Origin: DATJQF01 sp035505995
Lineage (GTDB): Bacteria; Bacteroidota; Bacteroidia; Bacteroidales; FEN-979
Direction of reading: 5' to 3'
DNA: 14,791 nucleotides
Assembly: GCA_035505995.1 (NCBI GenBank)
Contig: DATJQF010000020.1
Location: 1-14,791, forward strand
Of the stretch, positions 7,619 to 14,376 are shown piece by piece (the stretch's first letter is position 1; every line of letters starts with the position of its first letter). The position numbers and the translations under genes are program-made. The notes beneath the pieces are model-generated. The model was given only the letters and a program-made list of their open reading frames with translations. It made no database searches and was not told the DNA's origin.

Positions 7619-7642
7619 CTTCGTATTAAAACCCGCTGGCTC

Positions 7643-8731
7643 ATGAAAAACACTGCTTTTACTTCCTTTCACATCGCGATGGGCGCTAAGATGGTCCCTT
7701 TTGCCGGATATAACATGCCGGTGCAATTTGAAGGCGTCAACGCCGAACACGAAACTGTCCGCAAAGGGGTCGGGGTGTTCGACGTTTCCCATATGGGGGA
7801 GTTTTGGGTGAAAGGCCCGAAGGCCCTCGACTTCGTTCAATGGGTCACCTCCAACGACGCCTCCAGGCTGGTGGACGGCAAGGTCCAGTACTCCTGCTTC
7901 CCGAACGACCGGGGCGGGATCGTGGACGACCTGCTGGTCTACCGGATCAATGAAGAAACTTACCTGCTCGTGGTCAATGCGGCGAACATCGACAAGGACT
8001 GGGAATGGTGCAACCGCCAGAACAAGATGGGCGCCACCCTCTACAACGCTTCCGACGAGATCGCGCAGCTGGCGGTCCAGGGACCGCTGGCCCTGAAAGC
8101 CATGCAGCAGCTCACCGGCACGAAGATCACCGACATGGAATATTACACCTTCAAGAAGCTGGATTTTGCCGGGGTGAAGGATGTGATCTTCTCCACGACC
8201 GGCTATACCGGCTCGGGCGGATGCGAGATCTATATGTCCAATGCCGACGGACCCGCCATCTGGAAGGCGGTCTTTGAAGCCGGCCGGGAATACGGCATCA
8301 AGCCCATCGGACTGGGGGCGAGGGATACGCTGCGCCTGGAGATGGGATACTGCCTTTACGGGAACGACATCAACGATACCACGTCGCCGATCGAAGCGGG
8401 ACTGGGATGGATCACGAAGTTCACCGACCAAAAGCATTTCATCAACAAGGATTTCCTGCTGAAGCAGAAGAATGAAGGGGTGTCGAGGAAGCTCGTGGGA
8501 TTCGAGATGGTGGAGATGGGCATCCCCAGGCACGGATACCCGGTCACCGATGCGGGGGGAAAGACCATCGGCGAAGTGACTTCCGGCACCATGGCGCCCT
8601 CCCTCAAAAAACCGGTGGGGATGGGCTATGTGCCGACCGGGCTTTCAACCCCCGGCAGCGAGGTGTTCGTGAAGGTCCGTGAAAAATTGATCCGGGGAAA
8701 AGTGGTCAAGCTCCCCTTCTATCAGTCATGA
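7643..8731 (+). CDS. gcvT: glycine cleavage system T protein (aminomethyltransferase)
   Basis: A 362-residue aminomethyltransferase, the normal family length. With tetrahydrofolate it releases ammonia from the aminomethyl group carried on lipoyl-GcvH and forms 5,10-methylenetetrahydrofolate. The N-terminus has the family signature GAKMVPFAGYNMPVQF (residues 14-29), then FDVSHMGEF. GGIVDDLLVY at 91-100 contains Asp96, the position of the catalytic Asp in the Thermotoga enzyme; VVNAAN at 110-115 contains the folate-pocket Asn112. Later motifs are TGYTGSGGCEIY, GLGARDTLRLEMG and SPIEAGLGW, and the C-terminal barrel has SGTMAPSLKKPVGMGYV. The ATG at 7643 is chosen over an in-frame TTG at 7616 because it matches the family N-terminus. 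gcvH and gcvP are not in the window. The gene is divergent from the sugar dehydratase and 52 bp from the next gene, which probably belongs to a separate unit. Confidence 0.96.
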   Translation: MKNTAFTSFHIAMGAKMVPFAGYNMPVQFEGVNAEHETVRKGVGVFDVSHMGEFWVKGPKALDFVQWVTSNDASRLVDGKVQYSCFPNDRGGIVDDLLVYRINEETYLLVVNAANIDKDWEWCNRQNKMGATLYNASDEIAQLAVQGPLALKAMQQLTGTKITDMEYYTFKKLDFAGVKDVIFSTTGYTGSGGCEIYMSNADGPAIWKAVFEAGREYGIKPIGLGARDTLRLEMGYCLYGNDINDTTSPIEAGLGWITKFTDQKHFINKDFLLKQKNEGVSRKLVGFEMVEMGIPRHGYPVTDAGGKTIGEVTSGTMAPSLKKPVGMGYVPTGLSTPGSEVFVKVREKLIRGKVVKLPFYQS

Positions 8732-8783
8732 GACAGGCTAAACAACAATAATCGGGAAACGGTACATTTTAAAATCAAGGGAT

Positions 8784-9593
8784 ATGTCAGGAATCATTCA
8801 AAAAATCAGGAATTTTCAATGGCACCGGGCGGCTTTTATTCTCCTGGTGGCCGCAGTGGTGATCGGCGCCGACGGGTGCAAGACGTCCGGGAAGCTGACC
8901 AAGAAGGAGCGGAAGGCTCAGATCGAGGCTGCGAAGGCGCAGCTCACCGATATCATCAACGGGACCAGCACGAAAACGCTGGAAGAACAGCAGCGGATCG
9001 TCAACGATATCGTCAACAAGCACCTGAACGACAAAGATCTGAACGGGATGATCACCCAGGCGCAGAATACGCTGAAGAAAGCTTTCGCCGAGCGGGAAAA
9101 GCTCCGTCAGCAGCAAATCGATGCAGCCCGGTCGGAGTTGCTCGACATGCTGGTGAACCGGGATAACAAGTCGGCCGATGAGCTGGAATCCGAACTGGCA
9201 AAGATCAAGGCGATGAATCTCGGGGATAAGGGCGTCGACGAGCTGATCGGCAAGGTGGAACAGAAGATCAAGGATATGAGAAGCCATGCCAATATCCCGC
9301 TGAAACAGCAGTTGGAGACCTCCTTCCAGGGCATTGCCGATGCGGGGAAAGCCGGCAACCTGACCCAGTCTGCTTCCCTGATCAAAACCACGCTGGCGCT
9401 GTTTGCCTCGGATGATGTGCCGGTGCTGATCATCATCAGCCGGGAAGGCGACATCGTGGATTATGACAAACCTACCAATATCCATCGATACCTGGATTTC
9501 CTGAAAGATCAGAAAGTCAACCGGAACAATGTGGATTCCTACCAGCTCGATGAGAACGGCAAAATCAAGGAACTCGATCTTATTAAAAAGTAA
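8784..9593 (+). CDS. helical lipoprotein with an internal duplication
   Basis: A 269-residue exported protein of unknown function. A hydrophobic segment at about 16-29 ends in GADGC, a non-canonical lipobox that would lipidate Cys32; a plain N-terminal membrane anchor is the alternative. Residues 38-165 are highly charged and predicted helical or coiled-coil, and contain an ungapped tandem duplication with a period of exactly 65 residues. Positions 46-99 repeat at 111-164: QIEAAKAQL against QIDAARSEL, and LNDKDLNGMI against LGDKGVDELI. The C-terminal 60 residues form a different, beta-containing part (VPVLIIISREGDIVDYDKP, then YLDFLKDQK). The ATG at 8784 follows a weak purine-rich AAGGG. The gene is the first of a same-strand series and ends 5 bp before the next gene, so the two are probably co-transcribed. 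A structural or adaptor role at the envelope is an inference. Confidence 0.75.
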   Translation: MSGIIQKIRNFQWHRAAFILLVAAVVIGADGCKTSGKLTKKERKAQIEAAKAQLTDIINGTSTKTLEEQQRIVNDIVNKHLNDKDLNGMITQAQNTLKKAFAEREKLRQQQIDAARSELLDMLVNRDNKSADELESELAKIKAMNLGDKGVDELIGKVEQKIKDMRSHANIPLKQQLETSFQGIADAGKAGNLTQSASLIKTTLALFASDDVPVLIIISREGDIVDYDKPTNIHRYLDFLKDQKVNRNNVDSYQLDENGKIKELDLIKK

Positions 9594-9598
9594 CGGCT

Positions 9599-10186
9599 AT
9601 GAAAAGAGGATTTTCAGTTATCCTGGTGATCGCCATGCTGGCAATTACTTCAGGGATTTTTGCGCAGGATAAGCAGGACAATATCTCCCCGCAGCGGAAG
9701 CAGGCCATCGACAGTCTGGCCCTCGAGAAGGTCAAGGATCTCAGCAAATACATCGCCATGATCGGCGATAAAAGCACGCCCTGGTCGGAGGCCCAGCGGG
9801 TGATCGAGCGCGCGGTCGAGCTTTTCATGGACGGCAGCGAAATAGGCGTTTCGTCCCTGTCGCGGCCGGATGTCACCTATTATAAGATCCGCGAGTATTT
9901 CGACCGGCTGATGCAGCTGAACTACGACCGGGTCACCATCGAATGGTACAAGATCCAGTACGTCAGCGACCTGGAGCGACAGCCCGACGGGACCTATGTG
10001 GGGGTGATCACCATCTACCAGCGTTTCCAGGGATACGATAAGGAAAAGGGACTGGTTTATGAAGATACCACCAAGAAGGATATCACGGTATATGTGAAGC
10101 GCAAGGAGACCCAGATCGGCGGCAAGCTGATCGGCTTCTGGGACGTGCTGCTGGGAGATATCCGGGTCAAAGAAACTTCAAAGTAA
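9599..10186 (+). CDS. secreted protein of unknown function
   Basis: A 195-residue protein with a clear signal peptide (MKRGF, then a hydrophobic stretch to FAQ; cleavage probably after Ala22). It is not a lipoprotein, so it should be soluble in the periplasm or secreted. The mature part begins with a charged helical region (about 28-78, ending VIERAVELFMDGSE). An alpha-plus-beta segment follows, with YYKIREYFDRLMQLNYDRVTIEW (spanning 94-116), and then probable beta strands: WYKIQYVSDL, TYVGVITIYQRFQGY, KDITVYVKRKE and WDVLLGDIRV. A helix-then-sheet order with a carried-over YKIREYFDRL helix resembles an NTF2-like or related small periplasmic fold, but no catalytic residues stand out. It lies 5 bp after the lipoprotein gene and before the hairpin-forming repeat at 10187-10278, suggesting tight coupling to the lipoprotein and possible attenuation before the next gene. 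Confidence 0.75.
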   Translation: MKRGFSVILVIAMLAITSGIFAQDKQDNISPQRKQAIDSLALEKVKDLSKYIAMIGDKSTPWSEAQRVIERAVELFMDGSEIGVSSLSRPDVTYYKIREYFDRLMQLNYDRVTIEWYKIQYVSDLERQPDGTYVGVITIYQRFQGYDKEKGLVYEDTTKKDITVYVKRKETQIGGKLIGFWDVLLGDIRVKETSK

Positions 10187-10278
10187 ATTACGGATTAGGG
10201 ATTAGGGATTACGGATTACGAGTAAAAAAGACTCAAACAGCGATAATAATCCGTAATCCGTAATCCCTAATCCGTAAT
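10187..10278. repeat. inverted pair of 7-bp repeat arrays (possible hairpin)
   Basis: Left arm 10187-10220: five units of ATTACGG or ATTAGGG (order C,G,G,C,C by the fifth base; the last unit lacks its final G). Right arm 10251-10278: four units of the complement CCGTAAT or CCCTAAT. Paired from the outside in, the first four units match along 28 bp with a single mismatch, in the third unit. The intervening 36 bases (10215-10250) hold the leftover left unit and a non-repetitive segment. The element fills most of the 106-bp gap between the genes ending at 10186 and starting at 10293, beginning directly after the stop codon. In RNA it would form a long hairpin, but it lacks a terminal U tract, so simple intrinsic termination is unlikely. 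A mobile REP-like element or a transcript-processing site is possible. Confidence 0.9.
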
Positions 10279-10292
10279 CAATCCTCAGTCCT

Positions 10293-11129
10293 ATGCATCG
10301 ATCCATCCTGATCCTTCTTGTTTTTCTTCCCTTTCTCGCAGCTGCCCAGAACGGCACGATCGGGGATTTCAATCATGATGAAAGCATCTTCTACGCCCAG
10401 ACCAAGCAGGTGAACCAGTTCTTTCGCCGGTTCAACGGGGAGGAAGACATCACCGGGAAGCGCTATTATTCCACGGATGCGCAGTACCGCGATCCCAAAG
10501 CGCGTAAGAAATTCATCAGCGCGCTCTTCAACCAGGCCGACGGGAGCATTACCGCACAGGAGAAAACCGACTTCATCAACGAAGTGATCAGCAAGCAGAG
10601 CCCGGTGTTCCTGGATTTTCACGGGAAAGACTGGTTTGCCGAGGTTTCGGCCACCTTCACCTATAAAAAGGAAAAAGCCAACCTGATCCTCTACCTCCGG
10701 ATCGAACGGCAGGATTCCGGCTACAAATGGGTGATCTCCAACGTCTATTTCGACCGCTTCCAGGAATATTTCCGGCATGTGGGCGACACCACCAATACCA
10801 CGCTGTTCCTCCATCCCCTCAGCCATGAGATCGATTTCATGAACCTGCATAAGGCTTTCCGCGACGGGGACAATATCGACTATTACGTGGAAAACCCATA
10901 TGAACCGGACCAGCTTGCGCTTTTCGTGATGGAAATGAAGAACGGGAACCTGAAATTCGAATCGGTGAACAGCGAGAAATTTCATTTTTTCCAGGTGCCC
11001 GGCTGGTACTTTGAAGTGTCCTATTTCAACCGGAATGAGATGAACTCCGGCTGGCTGATCTCGAACATGCTCAGGATAAGCTCAACCGATAAAAAAACCT
11101 TAATCCGGCATTATACCCATGAGAAATAA
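10293..11129 (+). CDS. secreted protein with two related halves, function unknown
   Basis: A 278-residue protein with a signal peptide (residues 1-18, cleavage before Gln19) and no lipobox. It has two halves that end alike. The first has FFRRFNGEED at 43-52, WFAEVS at 114-119 and KWVISNVYF at 145-153. The second has DFMNLHKAFRDGDN at 181-194, WYFEVS at 239-244 and GWLISNML at 253-260. The shared W-(F/Y)-x-E-V-S and W-(V/L)-I-S-N motifs suggest a duplicated beta-rich domain. No enzymatic motif is visible. The ATG at 10293 follows the repeat element and has no Shine-Dalgarno sequence, which is common in this phylum. The last 11 bp overlap the start of the leucine-rich-repeat gene, so the two are almost certainly co-transcribed and probably translationally coupled. 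Homologous unnamed proteins are common in Bacteroidota; this is from memory of the family, not from a search. Confidence 0.78.
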   Translation: MHRSILILLVFLPFLAAAQNGTIGDFNHDESIFYAQTKQVNQFFRRFNGEEDITGKRYYSTDAQYRDPKARKKFISALFNQADGSITAQEKTDFINEVISKQSPVFLDFHGKDWFAEVSATFTYKKEKANLILYLRIERQDSGYKWVISNVYFDRFQEYFRHVGDTTNTTLFLHPLSHEIDFMNLHKAFRDGDNIDYYVENPYEPDQLALFVMEMKNGNLKFESVNSEKFHFFQVPGWYFEVSYFNRNEMNSGWLISNMLRISSTDKKTLIRHYTHEK

Positions 11130-13644
11130 ATTTCCGCTGCTCCTGGCAGGGCTGTTTTTGTTCGCGTTCCTGCAGGAAGGATTTTCCCAGAAGAAGACCG
11201 GCACCACCGGCCAGGGGCAAAAAAAGACTACCCCGGCCGCCCAGCAGAAGACCAAGCCCCCGGTAAAATTCACCAAGGAACAGATCGAAAGCTTCCGGGA
11301 CCAGTCGTCCCAGTTGGTCAGGTTCTTTGAAGGGACGCTGAACTTCCTTGCCGACAAGAGAAACCCGGTTAAGGAGAAGGAGGTCATTGTGAACCAGAGC
11401 TACAAGAAAACCTTCCGCGACGAGAAGGTCCAGGTGGAGGATGACCTCGACGACAAAAGGCTGGTGCCGGTGTATAAGGATATACCGGCCTACCTGAAGG
11501 ATGTGGACTTTTTCTTCAAGTCGGCAAAGTTCACCTACACCGTGCAGGATGTCAGCGTGATGGAAAACGACCTGGGACAGACCTATTTCAAAGTGACGGC
11601 CAACCGCAACCTGAAAGGGGTGACGGTCAACGGCGATTCGGTCAACTCCAACAAGGTTCGTTATTTCGAGATCAATTACGACGACAGCAAGCAGCAACTG
11701 ATGATCGTCAGCATCTATACCACCAAGCTGAATGAAAAGGACGACATGAAGAACTGGTGGAACGGGCTGACGGATGACTGGAAGCAGATCTTCGGAAAAG
11801 ACCAGATGGTGGACGGCACCCTCGCCCTCTCGTCGCTGGCGGCATTCCAGGATTCGGTGGCGTTGGTGAACGGGGTGAAAGTGCCGGTGGACGGCGGCCG
11901 CGTGTACAGCCTGCTCACGGGGATCGTCACCCGGAAGGATATCGATATCTCCGGCAATAAAGCGGTCACGGATATCACGCCGCTGGGCAAGCTGTCGGAT
12001 CTGAGGGAAGTGAATCTTTCCGGAACCGGCGTATCCGACCTGATGCCGCTGCGCAACCTGAATGACCTGGAATCGCTGGATATCTCCGGAACGCCTGTCG
12101 ATTCCCTGGAGGCCCTCCGGTACTCCAGCAAGATCCGCGTGCTGAAGTTCAACCATACGAAGGTCCCTTCCCTGGAGCTGCTGACCCTTTTCCCCGGGAT
12201 GGAGGTCCTGGATTTCAGCTATACGCCGGTCAGCAGTGCCGGGCCACTCAAAGATCTGACGGAAATTCAGGATCTCCGCCTGGCCGGCACCGCTGTTTCG
12301 GACCTGACCCCGATCGCGGGCCTGGACAAGATACAATTCCTGGATTTCTCAGGGACCCCGGTGATGAATGCAGAGGCGCTGGCGGGACTGGTTCACCTGC
12401 AGATCGTTTTCCTCAATGATACGAAGGTCAGTACCCTGAAGCCCTTCGAGCAGCTTCCGGAGCTGAAGAAGATCTACTGCGACAATACGCAGATCGGGAG
12501 GGACAAGGCCCTGGTCTTTATGCAGGCGCATACCGGCATCACCGTGATCTTTGAGTCGGAGGCGCTGCTCCAGTGGTGGAATTCGCTGACGCCCGACTGG
12601 AAAAAAGTGTTTGCCGGCTATGCCACGCTGAACAATCCGCCGACCGTGGAGCAGCTGCACCGTCTTCCCAATCTCGACAGTATCAGCATCAGCGGAAGGG
12701 CCGGCATCACCTCGCTGTCGCCGCTCACCAAGCTTCCCTCGCTGCGTTATCTCGACCTGAGCTCCACCTCGGTCACCGGCTTTGAACCCTTGAAGGACCT
12801 TACCGGCCTGGAGGTGATCCTGGCGCCGAACACGAAAGTCGGCAGCCTGGCGCCGCTGGCAGGCCTGAAAAATCTGAAGCTGCTGAACGTGGACAATACG
12901 ACGGTCAGCGACCTCGCGCCGCTGGATCATCTGAAGAACCTGACCCTGGTGTACGCCGACAATACCGGTGTGACCCTCGACGGGGCGAATGCCTTTTTCG
13001 ACACCCATCCGCAGGTGATGGTCATCTTTGAGACGTATGAAAATACGAACTGGTGGAAAGGCCTGCCGGACGCCTGGAAATCGGAGTTCCTGAAACAGAC
13101 CGGCCTGACCGGCACACCGGATAAAGTCCAGCTGCAGCAGATCGCAAACCTCGAAAAGATGGTGATCAGCGAAGATCCCCAGATCACCAGCCTGGATCCC
13201 GCGGTGAAGCTTTCGCGGCTGAAGGAGCTGGAGGTGTCCGATACCCGGATCACCCTGCTGAACCCGGTGGTTAAAATGGCCCGGTTGCAGGCGCTGCAGT
13301 TCCCCAAGAACCCGGTGAATGATCTCACCCCGCTGGCCCAGATGAACAACCTGCGGGAGATCGATCTCTCCAACACGCAGGTGGAAACGCTCGAGCCGAT
13401 CCAGAATCTCGTTAACCTGGAAGTGCTGAAATTCTCAGGGACACCGGTGAAAAACCTGAAGTATATTGAAAAACTGGTCAACCTGAAAGTGGTTGAATTT
13501 TACAACACCAAGGTCAGCAGTCTCGACATCCTGAACAACATGCGGGGTCTTAAATCGTTGAAGATATTCAACACCAAGGTATCGGCCAAGAAAGTGGACC
13601 AGTTCAAGGCTGCCCATCCGGGATGCGAGGTGGTCTTCTATTGA
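11119..13644 (+). CDS. secreted leucine-rich-repeat protein with three modules
   Basis: An 841-residue exported protein. A signal peptide (1-23) is followed by a Lys/Thr/Gln/Pro-rich tether (24-50) and an N-terminal domain (51-210) with FFEGTLNFLADK, SYKKTFRDEKVQVEDDL and FKVTANRNLKGVTV. The rest is three leucine-rich-repeat modules beginning at residues 212, 485 and 644. Each opens with a Trp-rich motif (NWWNGLTDDWKQIF, QWWNSLTPDWKKVF, NWWKGLPDAWKSEF) and closes with a cap (HTGITVIFE, HPQVMVIFE, HPGCEVVFY). The repeats are about 22-23 residues, internalin-like (LxxLxxLxLsxTxVxxLxPL), roughly nine, five and seven per module. Thr replaces the usual ladder Asn in nearly every repeat. There is no sorting domain, transmembrane helix or catalytic motif. 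Such arcs normally bind proteins or glycans; the ligand is unknown. The start overlaps the upstream gene by 11 bp, and comB-like follows after 6 bp. Confidence 0.92.
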   Translation: MRNKFPLLLAGLFLFAFLQEGFSQKKTGTTGQGQKKTTPAAQQKTKPPVKFTKEQIESFRDQSSQLVRFFEGTLNFLADKRNPVKEKEVIVNQSYKKTFRDEKVQVEDDLDDKRLVPVYKDIPAYLKDVDFFFKSAKFTYTVQDVSVMENDLGQTYFKVTANRNLKGVTVNGDSVNSNKVRYFEINYDDSKQQLMIVSIYTTKLNEKDDMKNWWNGLTDDWKQIFGKDQMVDGTLALSSLAAFQDSVALVNGVKVPVDGGRVYSLLTGIVTRKDIDISGNKAVTDITPLGKLSDLREVNLSGTGVSDLMPLRNLNDLESLDISGTPVDSLEALRYSSKIRVLKFNHTKVPSLELLTLFPGMEVLDFSYTPVSSAGPLKDLTEIQDLRLAGTAVSDLTPIAGLDKIQFLDFSGTPVMNAEALAGLVHLQIVFLNDTKVSTLKPFEQLPELKKIYCDNTQIGRDKALVFMQAHTGITVIFESEALLQWWNSLTPDWKKVFAGYATLNNPPTVEQLHRLPNLDSISISGRAGITSLSPLTKLPSLRYLDLSSTSVTGFEPLKDLTGLEVILAPNTKVGSLAPLAGLKNLKLLNVDNTTVSDLAPLDHLKNLTLVYADNTGVTLDGANAFFDTHPQVMVIFETYENTNWWKGLPDAWKSEFLKQTGLTGTPDKVQLQQIANLEKMVISEDPQITSLDPAVKLSRLKELEVSDTRITLLNPVVKMARLQALQFPKNPVNDLTPLAQMNNLREIDLSNTQVETLEPIQNLVNLEVLKFSGTPVKNLKYIEKLVNLKVVEFYNTKVSSLDILNNMRGLKSLKIFNTKVSAKKVDQFKAAHPGCEVVFY

Positions 13645-13650
13645 AAAGGC

Positions 13651-14376
13651 ATGCAGCAGAAAGCCAGTCAGCGGACCGTCGAAGTCTGCTTCTCCCCGAA
13701 GCTCTTCAGCGAGATCCTGACGCGGGAGCCGTTAACCGTGGTCCTCGTGGATATCCTGCGCGCCACCACCTCCATCGTAACCGCTTTTGAGAACGGGGTG
13801 AGATCCATCCTCCCCGTGGCCACCCTCGATGAAGCCCGGGCCTGGAAAGCAAAGGGCTACCCGGTGGCTTCCGAGCAGGACGGGAAAAAGCTTGATTTCG
13901 CGGATTTCGGGAATTCGGCCTTCAGCTTCACGCGGGAACGCGTGGAGGGGAAAACGCTCGTGTATTGCACCACCAACGGCACCAGGGCCCTTGAGGTGGC
14001 GCGCCCTGCCGGGGAGGTCGTCATCGGTGCCTTCCTGAACCTGGAAGCAACGGCGGACTGGCTGAAGAGCCATGACCGGAACGCCGTGATCCTCTGCTCG
14101 GGGTGGAAAAACAAGTTCTGCCTGGAAGATGCGCTGTTTGCCGGGGCGCTGACGGAGATGCTGACCGGCGCAAAGGGATACCGTACCTCCGATGATGCAG
14201 CCTGCGCTTCCCTCGACCTCTGGAAGATCGCACAGGCTGACCTGCCGGGATACCTGGAAAAAGCGGCTCACCGCAGGCGGCTGCGCCGGCTGGGGCTCGA
14301 CGATGTGCTGGAATATTCCTTCAGCCGGAACGTGTCCCGGAAAGTCCCGGTATTCAACGGAAAGGAGATCACATGA
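13651..14376 (+). CDS. comB: 2-phosphosulfolactate phosphatase family protein (ComB)
   Basis: A 241-residue cytoplasmic protein of the ComB family, whose founding member removes phosphate from (R)-2-phospho-3-sulfolactate to give sulfolactate in coenzyme M synthesis, using Mg2+. Family features are VVLVDILRATTSI at 30-42, the acidic/Gly-rich EQDGKKLDFADFGNS at 75-89, CTTNGTRALE at 106-115 and LCSGWKNKFCLEDALFAGAL at 148-167. Length is normal for the family. The bacterium is not a methanogen and no other coenzyme M gene is present, so the physiological substrate is uncertain; sulfolactate or sulfonate metabolism is possible. The ATG at 13651 lies 6 bp after the preceding stop and follows a weak AAAAGG. 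The 3' end overlaps the HAD hydrolase gene by 4 bp (ATGA), so the two are a coupled pair that may share a pathway. Confidence 0.88.
   Translation: MQQKASQRTVEVCFSPKLFSEILTREPLTVVLVDILRATTSIVTAFENGVRSILPVATLDEARAWKAKGYPVASEQDGKKLDFADFGNSAFSFTRERVEGKTLVYCTTNGTRALEVARPAGEVVIGAFLNLEATADWLKSHDRNAVILCSGWKNKFCLEDALFAGALTEMLTGAKGYRTSDDAACASLDLWKIAQADLPGYLEKAAHRRRLRRLGLDDVLEYSFSRNVSRKVPVFNGKEIT
14361..14367 (+). promoter_or_regulatory. Shine-Dalgarno sequence of the HAD hydrolase gene
   Basis: AAAGGAG lies 5 bp before the ATG at 14373, inside the end of the comB-like gene. A canonical ribosome site is unusual in this window, where most starts lack one. It fixes the HAD start and suggests independent initiation in addition to coupling through the ATGA overlap. 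Confidence 0.65.

Noticed and set aside
7616..7642. TTG at 7616 as an upstream start of gcvT
   Set aside because: It lies within the TACATTTG promoter element and would add nine residues not found in the family. The ATG at 7643 matches the usual GcvT N-terminus.
8763..8770. TACATTTT as a -7 promoter element for the lipoprotein gene at 8784
   Set aside because: The last base of the element is wrong, there is no -33 TTTG, and it is only 13 bp from the ATG, leaving almost no leader.
10187..10278. CRISPR array
   Set aside because: The units are only 7 bp and contiguous, with no unique spacers and an inverted arrangement. No cas gene is present.
11071..12336. Open frame of about 421 codons antisense to the leucine-rich-repeat gene
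   Set aside because: The regular repeats are on the plus strand. The antisense product only shows the repeat period in scrambled form and has no plausible start context.
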